Below are positions 24,443 through 32,275 of a stretch of 64,000 nt of DNA, in pieces; position 1 is the stretch's first letter, and the number at the start of each line of letters is the position of its first letter. The stretch spans positions 85,993-149,992 of the forward strand of contig NZ_BMUI01000021.1 of assembly GCF_014650115.1 (NCBI RefSeq), written 5' to 3'. This DNA is from Streptomyces olivaceoviridis. Its GTDB lineage: Bacteria > Actinomycetota > Actinomycetes > Streptomycetales > Streptomycetaceae. The position numbers and the translations under genes were made by a program. The notes beneath the pieces were generated by a model. It did no database searches. It saw only the letters and a list, made by a program, of their open reading frames with translations, and was not told the DNA's origin.

Positions 24443-24720
24443 AGGCATCCTCCTCACGAGCGCACCGACCGGCCGGACCGCCCTCCCATACGCGGGAGAC
24501 CGCTCCGTTGCTCACGACGAGCCGTCTCCCCGACGGTCGCACGAGACACCCCTTTCCCGCAGGCGCATGCCGGAACGGAACCGGCCGATCTTCGCCGCAC
24601 CCGGCGACACAGACGGTGACCTGGACGAACACCTACTCCGGGGGAGAGTGTCAGTGGTGGGGTGCAGACTGGCCGATATCTGACGGCTATCGGGACAACG
24701 GCGTCCCGGAGGTGATCGGC

Positions 24721-25809
24721 ATGACCGAGGTACTGCTCGCGGTGGGCACCCGCAAAGGCCTGTTCATCGCGCGGCGGAGGGGCGACGGCCCCTGGGAGTT
24801 CGACGAGCGTCCGTATTTCAACGCGCAGGCGGTCTATTCGGTGGCGATCGACGCCCGCGGCACCCGGCCCCGGCTGCTGGCGGGCGGTGACAGCGCGCAC
24901 TGGGGCCCGTCGGTGTTCCACTCCGACGACCTCGGCCGCACCTGGACCGAACCGGCCCGGCCCGCCGTGAAGTTCCCGAAGGACACCGGCGCTTCCCTGG
25001 AGCGCGTCTGGCAGCTCCACCCGTCCGCCGCCGAGCCCGACGTGGTGTACGCGGGCACGGAACCGGGCGCGCTGTACCGCTCGGAGGACCGCGGCGAGTC
25101 GTTCGAGCTGGTCCGGCCGCTCTGGGAGCACCCGTCCCGCCCGCAGTGGGTGCCGGGCGCGGGCGGCCAGTGCCTGCACACGGTGCTCACCGACGCACGC
25201 GATCCCAGGGTCGTGACGGTGGCCGTCTCCGCGGCGGGCGTGTTCCGCACGACAGACGGCGGCGCGAGCTGGTCGCCGTCCAACTCCGGTGTCTCGGCGG
25301 TGTTCCTGCCGGATCCGGACCCGGAGTTCGGCCAGTGCGTGCACAAGATCACCAGGGACCCGGCCGAGCCGGACCGGCTGTATCTCCAGAACCACTGGGG
25401 GGTGTACCGCAGCGACGACGCGGGCGCGCACTGGACCGACATCGGCGAGGGTCTGCCGTCGACGTTCGGCTTCGCGGCGGCGGCGCATCCGCGCCGGGGC
25501 GACACGGCGTACGTCTTCCCGATCAACGCGGACGAGGACCGGGTGCCCGCCGGGCGCCGCTGCCGGGTCTTCCGCACGGCCGACGCGGGCCGCACCTGGG
25601 AGCCGCTGTCCAAGGGACTGCCGGAGGAGGACCATTACGGGACGGTCCTGCGGGACGCCCTGTGCACGGACGACTCCGACCCCGCCGGGGTGTACTTCGG
25701 CAACCGCAACGGCGAGGTGTACGCCTCGGCCGACGACGGCGACAGCTGGCAACTGCTGGCCGCGCACCTGCCGGACGTGCTGTGCGTACGGGCGGCGGTG
25801 ATCGGCTGA
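24721..25809 (+). CDS. BNR/YVTN-type beta-propeller protein (exo-sialidase-like fold)
   Basis: A 362-residue soluble protein with repeated Asp-box blades: SDDLGRTW, SEDRGESF, TTDGGASW, SDDAGAHW, TADAGRTW and SADDGDSW. This pattern indicates a six- or seven-bladed propeller of the sialidase/Ycf48-like class. There is no signal peptide and no sialidase RIP or catalytic Arg triad that I can see, so glycosidase activity is doubtful. ATG 24721 follows GGAGG at 24708-24712 with eight-base spacing. It is divergent from the Rv1733c-like gene and lies just before ung. Confidence 0.85.
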   Translation: MTEVLLAVGTRKGLFIARRRGDGPWEFDERPYFNAQAVYSVAIDARGTRPRLLAGGDSAHWGPSVFHSDDLGRTWTEPARPAVKFPKDTGASLERVWQLHPSAAEPDVVYAGTEPGALYRSEDRGESFELVRPLWEHPSRPQWVPGAGGQCLHTVLTDARDPRVVTVAVSAAGVFRTTDGGASWSPSNSGVSAVFLPDPDPEFGQCVHKITRDPAEPDRLYLQNHWGVYRSDDAGAHWTDIGEGLPSTFGFAAAAHPRRGDTAYVFPINADEDRVPAGRRCRVFRTADAGRTWEPLSKGLPEEDHYGTVLRDALCTDDSDPAGVYFGNRNGEVYASADDGDSWQLLAAHLPDVLCVRAAVIG

Positions 25810-25935
25810 TCGCTCGTGGCCTGGTCCTTCGTGGCCCGGTCCCTCGCGCGGGCGGGCAGCGGCGAGGCGCCGCCCGCCGCCGTACTCCGGCCATCGGTTG
25901 ATCACCGACGGGTGTACGGCAGTAGGGTGACGCCC

Positions 25936-26613
25936 GTGGCACCACGACCCTTGCATGAAATCGTCGAACCGGGCTGGGCGAAGGCCCTGGAACCCGTCGC
26001 CGGACAGATCGCCGCGATGGGCGACTTCCTGCGCGCGGAGATCGCCGCGGGGCGCACGTACCTCCCGGCCGGACCGAACGTCCTACGGGCCTTCCAGCAA
26101 CCCTTCGACGAGGTACGGGTCCTGATCGTGGGTCAGGACCCGTATCCCACGCCGGGGCACGCGGTGGGCCTGTCGTTCTCCGTGGCACCCGACGTGCGCC
26201 CGCTGCCGCCCAGCCTGATCAACATCTTCCGTGAGCTGACCGGCGACCTGGGGCTGCCCCAGCCGTCCACCGGGGATCTCACGCCGTGGACCGAGCAGGG
26301 CGTGCTGCTGCTGAACAGGGCGCTCACCACCGCGCCGCGCAGTCCGGGCGCGCATCGCGGCAAGGGCTGGGAGGAGGTCACCGAGCAGGCGATCCGGGCC
26401 CTGGCGGCACGCGGCAAGCCGCTGGTGTCCATCCTGTGGGGCCGTGACGCCCGCAACCTGCGTCCGCTGCTGGGCCGTCTGCCGGCGGTGGAGTCCGCGC
26501 ACCCCTCGCCGATGTCGGCCGACCGCGGCTTCTTCGGCTCGCGCCCCTTCAGCCGCGCCAACGACCTGCTGATCCAGCAGGGGGGACAGCCGGTGGACTG
26601 GCGTCTGCCGTGA
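25936..26613 (+). CDS. ung: Uracil-DNA glycosylase, family 1
   Basis: A 225-residue base-excision repair enzyme that removes uracil from DNA. Motif A GQDPYP with the catalytic Asp is near residues 66-71. VLLLNRALTT forms the uracil pocket. The DNA-intercalation motif HPSPMSADRGFFGS begins with the catalytic His near residue 189. Length is normal. GTG 25936 is favoured (AGGG eight bases upstream); a GTG at 25927 is also possible. It follows the propeller gene after 126 bases and could be read from the same promoter. Confidence is very high. Confidence 0.95.
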   Translation: MAPRPLHEIVEPGWAKALEPVAGQIAAMGDFLRAEIAAGRTYLPAGPNVLRAFQQPFDEVRVLIVGQDPYPTPGHAVGLSFSVAPDVRPLPPSLINIFRELTGDLGLPQPSTGDLTPWTEQGVLLLNRALTTAPRSPGAHRGKGWEEVTEQAIRALAARGKPLVSILWGRDARNLRPLLGRLPAVESAHPSPMSADRGFFGSRPFSRANDLLIQQGGQPVDWRLP

Positions 26614-26812
26614 CCGCGTCCGGCACGGCTCCACGCCGCCGCCGACCTGCGGTTCCGTGTCCGGTTCCGCCACGACGCCCGGCACCTGTGCCGGGCGCGT
26701 GCCGGCCGCACGCGTCTTCCGGCCGTAACTCATCAGACAAAACAGGACGGATACCGCTCACCTGCACCCTCCCCGAACGGCGGAGGCCGGGAAGCCAGTA
26801 ACATGCGGCGCC

Positions 26813-27739
26813 ATGAGCTCCCCCACTGGACCCGCGTCCGGCCTGCCCGTACGAATGCCGCGACCCCGCCAGCCCGGACGGCACCGCCGTCCGGAACCGC
26901 TGGTGGCTCCCGAGGGCGCGCCCGCGCTCGTCCTCGCGGTGCCCGGTGTGCCCAGCACCACCACGCGCAGCCTCGCCGAGGAGGTCGTGAGCATCGCCCG
27001 CTCCGAGCTGCCCGGCCTCGACGCCCGGATCGGGTACCTGGACGGGGACGACGCCGAGTTCCCCGCGCTGCGTTCCGTGCTGGCGCGCGCCGCCGAGGAG
27101 CGCACCGCCCGGTATGAGCAGGCCGTCGCCGCCGGGGTCGAGGGGATCAAGGAGCCCGACGGCCCGGTCGCGGTCGTCGTCCCGCTGCTGGCCGGTCCGG
27201 ACAGCGCGCTGCTGCGTCAGATCCGTCAGGCCGTCATGGACAGCCGGGTCGCCGCCGAACTGACCGATGTCCTCGGCCCGCACCCGCTGCTCGCGGAGGC
27301 GCTGCACGTGCGGCTGTCGGAGGCGGGCCTGGCCCGTGCCGACCGCGCCCGGCTGTTCACCGTGGCCACCGCCGCGGACGGCATCATCCTGGCCTCCGTG
27401 GGCGGGGAGGAGGCCGTCCAGGCGGCCGGGATCACCGGCATGCTGCTCGCCGCGCGCCTGGCCGTGCCGGTGATGGCGGCGGCCCTGGACCAGGAGGGCT
27501 CCATCACCTCCGTGGCCGAGCAGCTGCGTTCCGCCGGCTCGCAGCAGCTGGCCCTGGCGCCGTACCTGATCGGCCCGGAGATCGAGCCGGCGCTGCTGGC
27601 CGCCGCCGCCGAGGAGGCGGGCTGCTCCACGTCCGAGGCGCTCGGCGCGTACCCGGCGATCGGCAAGCTCGCGCTCGCCAAGTACACGACGGCGCTGGGC
27701 ATCGCCCCGCAGCAGCCGCAGAGCACGCCGGCCCGCTGA
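26813..27739 (+). CDS. CbiX/sirohydrochlorin-chelatase-like protein lacking the N-terminal catalytic His
   Basis: A 308-residue protein with two tandem chelatase-like half-domains: residues about 35-165 (ALVLAVPGVPSTTTRSLAEE, VAVVVPLLAGPDSALL) and 170-300 (ADGIILASVGG, LALAPYLIGPE). In active CbiX enzymes the first strand ends in AHGS with a metal-binding His; here the same place reads AVPGVPS, so that His is missing. A second His (GPHPLL) is kept. A Pro/Arg-rich N-terminal extension of about 30 residues is present. The neighbours are ung and a lactonase, not sirohaem or cobalamin genes. It may be a regulatory or inactive paralogue. ATG 26813 lacks a clear ribosome binding site. Confidence 0.75.
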   Translation: MSSPTGPASGLPVRMPRPRQPGRHRRPEPLVAPEGAPALVLAVPGVPSTTTRSLAEEVVSIARSELPGLDARIGYLDGDDAEFPALRSVLARAAEERTARYEQAVAAGVEGIKEPDGPVAVVVPLLAGPDSALLRQIRQAVMDSRVAAELTDVLGPHPLLAEALHVRLSEAGLARADRARLFTVATAADGIILASVGGEEAVQAAGITGMLLAARLAVPVMAAALDQEGSITSVAEQLRSAGSQQLALAPYLIGPEIEPALLAAAAEEAGCSTSEALGAYPAIGKLALAKYTTALGIAPQQPQSTPAR

Positions 27740-27762
27740 CGCCCCGGCACCTGTACGACACA

Positions 27763-27790
27763 GGGCCCGCTCCCGGACGGGAGCGGGCCC
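27763..27790. terminator. Strong terminator hairpin between convergent genes
   Basis: GGGCCCGCTCCC / GGGAGCGGGCCC is a perfect 12-bp stem with a GGAC loop, followed by TT. It lies between the CbiX-like gene and the convergent lactonase gene. Confidence 0.85.
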
Positions 27791-27872
27791 TTCGCCTTGA
27801 CCGAGGGTCCCGGCGCGCTCGGGGACGCGGCCTCACGAACCGGGTGACGGCGCCGCGGGCCCGCGGCGCGGC

Positions 27873-28910
27873 TCAGCCGAAAACCACGCAGGAGGCCGCC
27901 GGAACCCGTACGGAGCCGTCGTAGCGGGGCACGCCCGTCGTCCTGTCCACGGCGAACCAGGTCACGTCGCCGGAGCGCTCGTTCGCGGCGTAGAGGAAGC
28001 CGTCGTGCTCGGCCAGGGCGCGCGGCCAGTGCCCGCCGCAGGGCACCGTAGCGGTCAGCCGGAGCCCGTCCGCCTCGACGGCGAAGACGGACAGGACGTC
28101 CTCGCCGCGGGTCGCGGTCCACACGAAGCGGCCGTCGGGCGAGACGACGATTCCCGACGGGTAGGCGTCGCCGGCGGGCGCGCCGGGCAGCACGGGTACT
28201 TCCGTCAGCGGCTTCAGGAAACCGCTCGCGGCGTCCCAGCGGCACACCGTGACCGTCGGGGTCAGCTCGTTGACCACGTAGGCGTGCTCGCCGTCCGGGT
28301 GGAAGGCGAGGTGGCGCGGCCCGGAGCCGGGGCGCAGGGCGATCTCGCGGTGCACGGCGGGACTGCCGTCCGCGAGGGTGCACACGCGCACCGAGTCGGT
28401 TCCGAGATCGACGCTGACCGCCCACCGCCCGCTGGGGTCGGGCCGCACCTGGTGGGCGTGCGGGCCGCGCTGGCGCCGGTCGTGCGGTCCCGAGCCGGTG
28501 TGCTGGAGCCGTCCGGAGGGCGCGCCGGCGAGCGTGCCGTCCGGGCGCACGGGGACGGCGGTGACGCTGCCGCAGCCGTAGTTGGCGGTCAGCACGTGTC
28601 CGTCGTACAGGCTGAGGTGGGTGGGGCCGCTGCCGGCCACCGGCACCGGGGGTCCGGCGGGTGCGAGCCGCTCACCGGTGACGCGGTAGGCGGCGACGGC
28701 GCCCTCGGCCGTCTCGCTGACCGCGTAGAGCGTGTGCCCGTCCGGTGACAGGGCCAGGTAGGACGGGTCGGGGACGTCCTGCACGGCGAAGGCTAGGGTG
28801 AGCGCCCCGGTCCCCGGCGCGACCTCGGCGGTCACCAGTCCCGGGCCGCCCGCCGCCGTGAACGATCCGATGAACGCCCGGCGCCTGCCCGCGCTGCCGT
28901 CCTGTGCCAC
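27873..28910 (-). CDS. Lactonase-family seven-bladed beta-propeller (6-phosphogluconolactonase YbhE type)
   Basis: A 345-residue propeller of the lactonase family, with PSYLALSPDGHTLYAVSE, GPTHLSLYDGHVLTANYGCG, HAHQVRPDPSGRW, PRHLAFHPDGEHAYVVNEL and PSGIVVSPDGRFVW (separate blades). The E. coli homologue Pgl hydrolyses 6-phosphogluconolactone in the pentose phosphate pathway; muconate-type lactonases share the fold. The conserved His (PHAHQV) and Arg/Glu sites near the channel are present. The start is a GTG at 28910 read leftward. No other pentose-phosphate gene is adjacent. Fold is certain, substrate likely but not proven. Confidence 0.85.
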   Translation of the reverse strand: MAQDGSAGRRRAFIGSFTAAGGPGLVTAEVAPGTGALTLAFAVQDVPDPSYLALSPDGHTLYAVSETAEGAVAAYRVTGERLAPAGPPVPVAGSGPTHLSLYDGHVLTANYGCGSVTAVPVRPDGTLAGAPSGRLQHTGSGPHDRRQRGPHAHQVRPDPSGRWAVSVDLGTDSVRVCTLADGSPAVHREIALRPGSGPRHLAFHPDGEHAYVVNELTPTVTVCRWDAASGFLKPLTEVPVLPGAPAGDAYPSGIVVSPDGRFVWTATRGEDVLSVFAVEADGLRLTATVPCGGHWPRALAEHDGFLYAANERSGDVTWFAVDRTTGVPRYDGSVRVPAASCVVFG

Positions 28911-29078
28911 CGTTGTCCCCTCTCGGTCGAGCCCGTCGAGCCGGTCCGGGGCCGACGGTAGCAGTCGCTCAGCCGAGGTCTAGACCAAGAGGCCGGGGCG
29001 GCAGGGCGGTTCTTCCGGGAGTTGGCGCACTTCCTCGCTCAGTGGGGGCGCGTTCAGGTCTCGTGCGCCCCGCCCCGG

Positions 29079-30569
29079 TCACGCCCCGGCCGGCCGGGAG
29101 CCCGACGGTGTGCGCAGCGGCTCCGCGAGGTCGGCGAGCGCGCGTTCCAGGCCGTGCAGATGCACCAGGGCGGGTTCGGCGGGCGGCTCGGCGGGGCGGC
29201 GCAGGGGTTCGAGGCGGCCGTCGGTGAGCGCCTCCACGGCGGCCTCCACCCGCCAGCAGGCGGCGGCGAGACGGGCGTCGTGTGAGGCCTCGGGGTCGGC
29301 GGCGACCGCGACCAGGCCCCGTATCTCGCGGGCGCAGTCGTCGAGGAGCGCCAGGACCCGGCGGGCCCGCGCCTTGCGCGCCGGCATCGGGTTCAGCGAG
29401 TGCACCAGCGGGGCCACCGAGAGCCGGACCCGGCCGAGCAGCTGCTCCAGTTCGGCCACGCGCGGCGCGGGGTCGGCGGTGGCGGAGCCGGCGAGGCGGG
29501 CGGCGGCCTCGGCCGTGCAGGCGTGCACACAGCGCAGGGCCCGCTGGATCCAGGCGTCGGTGGTGGCGTGCGTGGTGACCGGCAGCACGAACAGGACGGC
29601 GAGCGCGGCGCCGAGCGCCCCGACACCGGTTTCGACGAGCCGCAGCGCGAGCAGTCCGGGGCTGAGGACGCCGAGGAGGCCGTACAGGGACTCGGCGAGC
29701 AGGGTCACCCAGAGCATCATCCAGGTGTAGGAGACGGCGGCCGTGTAGAAGATGCCGAACACGGCGACCGCGACGAGGACGGCCGTCGGCAGGGGCGCGC
29801 CGTGCACCGGGACGGCGATCAGGAAGCCCAGGCAGATGCCGATGACCGTGCCGAGGACCCGGCGGAAGCCGCGGACCAGCGTCTCACCGCGCGAGGCGGT
29901 GTTGACGAAGATCCACCAGGTGGCGCCGACGGCCCAGTACCAGCGCTGCCCGGACACCAGCTGGCCCACGACGAGCGCGAACCCGGCGCCGGCGGCGGCC
30001 TGGGCGGCCTGCCGGGTGGTCACCCGGGCCAGCCCGGTCCCGGCGGGCGGGGCCGGTACGGCGGCCGGGGGCAGCCGGCGCTCGTAGCACCAGAGGCCGA
30101 ACCGCACGACGGCCGCGCTGAGCACGGAGAGCAGGACGGCGGCGTACAGCTCCGGCAGCTGTCGCGGGGCGGCGTGCAGGAACTGGGCCACGAAGAACGT
30201 CATGAAGGCGAACACGCCGAGGCTGTGCCCGCGCGGTCCCCACCGGCGGGCGTAGACGCCGGCGCCGACGACGGCCAGGAAGGTGAGGTCGCGGGCGACG
30301 GGGTGGTCGTGCAGCCCGGCCGCGGCGGCGAGCACCGGCACGCCCACGACGGGCAGCAGGGCGGTGGTGACCGCCTGCCCGCGCACGGTGGGGTCGGCGA
30401 CGGTGAACAGCGCGAGCAGCGCGGCGAGGCCGCCGGTGACCGCACCGGCGAGGGAGTGTCCGGCGAGCCCGCAGACCACCACGGCCAGTCCGATGCCGAG
30501 GACGGCCCGCGCGGCGAAGCGCAACCGCGCCCGTCCCGGGTCCGGAGCCGCGAACATCCTCTTCAGCAC
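29079..30569 (-). CDS. Second FUSC family membrane protein
   Basis: A 496-residue protein with two hydrophobic blocks, at about residues 15-165 and 185-335 (AVLGIGLAVVVCGLAG, then WYWAVGATWWIFVNTASRGETLVRG), and a soluble C-terminal helical domain of about 130 residues. This is the FUSC arrangement. GTG 30569 is chosen because GGGAGG lies six bases upstream; the frame is open further to 30605. It is divergent from an Lrp/AsnC-type regulator across a spacer with several repeats, so it is the best candidate target of that regulator. Probable efflux of small acids; substrate unknown. Confidence 0.85.
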   Translation of the reverse strand: MLKRMFAAPDPGRARLRFAARAVLGIGLAVVVCGLAGHSLAGAVTGGLAALLALFTVADPTVRGQAVTTALLPVVGVPVLAAAAGLHDHPVARDLTFLAVVGAGVYARRWGPRGHSLGVFAFMTFFVAQFLHAAPRQLPELYAAVLLSVLSAAVVRFGLWCYERRLPPAAVPAPPAGTGLARVTTRQAAQAAAGAGFALVVGQLVSGQRWYWAVGATWWIFVNTASRGETLVRGFRRVLGTVIGICLGFLIAVPVHGAPLPTAVLVAVAVFGIFYTAAVSYTWMMLWVTLLAESLYGLLGVLSPGLLALRLVETGVGALGAALAVLFVLPVTTHATTDAWIQRALRCVHACTAEAAARLAGSATADPAPRVAELEQLLGRVRLSVAPLVHSLNPMPARKARARRVLALLDDCAREIRGLVAVAADPEASHDARLAAACWRVEAAVEALTDGRLEPLRRPAEPPAEPALVHLHGLERALADLAEPLRTPSGSRPAGA

Positions 30570-30669
30570 TGCTGCCCTCCCCTGGGTGCATGGGTACACC
30601 GGCACAGAAAAGGCGCCGCGGGGATCCGCAGCGCCATCGACACGCCCATAAGAGCATCACCGAGGTCAC

Positions 30670-30700
30670 TGGCTCAAGTGTGTCGCGAATCGCTGAGCCA
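30670..30700. promoter_or_regulatory. TGGCTCA...TGAGCCA inverted repeat, candidate Lrp/AsnC site
   Basis: Exact 7-bp arms (30670-30676 and 30694-30700) flank a TCGCGA-centred core. The site lies in the divergent spacer between the FUSC gene and the Lrp/AsnC gene. Confidence 0.45.
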
Positions 30701-30799
30701 TTGGCACAGCACCGGTTCGGCGCCCACGCTCACCGGAACGCCATCGGAGCAGGTGGGGAGGCACGCGCGGATCTGGTTCACCTGGACCATTGGTACAGT
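30698..30799. promoter_or_regulatory. Direct repeat CCATTGGYACAGY, two copies
   Basis: CCATTGGCACAGC (30698-30710) and CCATTGGTACAGT (30787-30799) match at 11 of 13 bases. The second ends nine bases before the Lrp/AsnC start codon. They may be spaced binding sites for an oligomeric Lrp-type regulator. Confidence 0.4.
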
Positions 30800-30807
30800 C
30801 GTCCATC

Positions 30808-31284
30808 ATGGCCGTGGACGCACTCGACACCCGCATCCTGCGGCTGCTCCTGGAGCAGCCGCGCACCAGCGTGCGCGAGTACGCCCGCATCCTCGGCGTG
30901 GCCCGCGGCACGCTCCAGGCCCGGCTGGACCGGATGGAACGGGACGGTGTGATCACCGGCACGGGTCCCTCCCTGTCCCCGGCCGCGCTCGGCCACCCGG
31001 TGCTGGCGTTCGTGCACATCGAGGTCACCCAGGGCCACCTGGACGACGTGGGGGACGCGCTGGCGGCCGTACCCGAGATCGTGGAGGCCTTCTCGATCAC
31101 CGGTGGCGGAGACCTGCTCGCGCGCGTGGTGGGCCGGGACAACGCCCATCTGGAGGACGTGATCCAGAAGCTGATCAGCCTCCCGGGCGTGGTACGCACC
31201 CGTACCGAGGTGGCACTGCGCGAGCGCGTCCCGTACCGGCTGCTGCCCCTGGTGGAGTCGGTGGGCCGGGCGGCCCCCTCCTGA
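30808..31284 (+). CDS. Lrp/AsnC family transcriptional regulator
   Basis: A 158-residue feast/famine regulator. The N-terminal helix-turn-helix (LDTRILRLLLEQPRTSV, YARILGVARGTLQARLDRME) and a C-terminal RAM ligand-binding domain (VLAFVHIEVTQG, PEIVEAFSITGGGDLLARVV) are both complete. Family members bind amino acids or related acids. ATG 30808 was chosen because a longer frame to 30790 has no better ribosome binding site. It is divergent from the FUSC exporter and 20 bases upstream of a HAD phosphatase gene that may be co-transcribed. Confidence 0.88.
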   Translation: MAVDALDTRILRLLLEQPRTSVREYARILGVARGTLQARLDRMERDGVITGTGPSLSPAALGHPVLAFVHIEVTQGHLDDVGDALAAVPEIVEAFSITGGGDLLARVVGRDNAHLEDVIQKLISLPGVVRTRTEVALRERVPYRLLPLVESVGRAAPS

Positions 31285-31304
31285 CGCTTGGCATCCTGGA
31301 CGCC

Positions 31305-31993
31305 ATGAGCGATCTCGGCGCCCTCTCGGTCATCTTCGATCTCGACGGAACGCTGGTGGACAGCGAGCCGAACTACTACGAGGCGAGCCGGCAGACGCTG
31401 GCCGAGCACGGCGTCCCGGACTTCACCTGGGAGGACCACGAGAGCTACGTCGGCATCAGCACCCGGGAGACGGTGACGATGTGGCGGGAGCGCTACGGCC
31501 TGCGTGCCTCGGCAGCGGAGCTGCTGGCCGCGACGGACCGCCGCTACCTGGAGCTGGCCCGTACCCGCACGCGCGCGTACCCGGAGATGCGCGCGTTCGT
31601 GGAGCTGCTGGCCGCGGCGAACGTCCCGATGGCGGTGGCGTCGGGCTCCTCCCCAAAGGCCATCGGGGCGATCCTGGCGGGCACCGGCCTGGGCGCCTTC
31701 CTGCGCACGGTGGTCTCGGCCGACGAGGTCCCGCACGGCAAGCCGGCCCCTGACGTCTTCCTGGAGGCGGCCCGCCGGCTCGGCGCGGACCCGGCCGACT
31801 GCGTGGTCCTGGAGGACGCGGCCCCCGGGGCTGCCGCCGCCCACGCGGCCGGCATGCGCTGCCTGGCCGTCCCGTACGTCCCCGCCCAGGCCGGCGCCCC
31901 GGATTCGGCACCGCGACCCTGCTCCTGCCGGGCGGCCAGGCCGAGTTCACGGCGCGGTCGGCGTACGCGTGGCTGCGGGACACGGCCCGCTGA
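31305..31993 (+). pseudogene. HAD-superfamily phosphatase (beta-phosphoglucomutase-like), frameshifted near the 3' end
   Basis: Reading from ATG 31305, a HAD phosphatase is intact for about 200 codons: nucleophile motif FDLDGTLVDSE, ASGSSPKA (motif II), HGKPAPD with the lysine (motif III) and VVLEDAAPG (motif IV). Near 31902-31906 one base is missing. The natural C-terminus (TATLLLPGGQAEF, ARSAYAWLRDTAR) continues in the next frame to a TGA at 31991-31993. Without the correction the frame runs on as low-quality Arg/Gly-rich sequence to 32258. All catalytic motifs precede the shift, so the product could still be active. Either a real recent mutation or a sequencing error explains this. Confidence 0.8.
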
Positions 31994-32275
31994 CCAACCC
32001 GCTCGTCACGGCACCGGGTTCGCCCCCTCCCTGGGAGGAACCGCATGCCTGCGTGCGCCGCTCGGCGCGGTGGGGGCGGCGGCGCCCTTTCGGAGCAAGG
32101 GCACGCTGCCCGTCCACGTGGACAGGACCGGGGGTGCCTGGGTGGCCGGGGGACGGCCGGCTCGGGCGGACGGCGAGGCGTGGCGAGGGGGCGGGGGCGC
32201 GGAAGGCACCGTTCCGGGGTGGCGCACGGTCGTTCCCGGCGTGCGCACACGGCGGTGACTGCATAGCGTTACCCC

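Noticed and set aside
28911..29078. Short coding-like stretch FFRELAHFLAQWGRVQVS between the lactonase and FUSC genes
   Set aside because: It reads well for about 20 codons, but has no start, no clear family and no continuation. It is too little to call a remnant.
31994..32275. Possible small gene between the HAD and MFS genes
   Set aside because: The frames here are Gly/Arg-rich, with no ribosome binding site and no family-like sequence. The uncorrected HAD frame running through it is explained by the frameshift.
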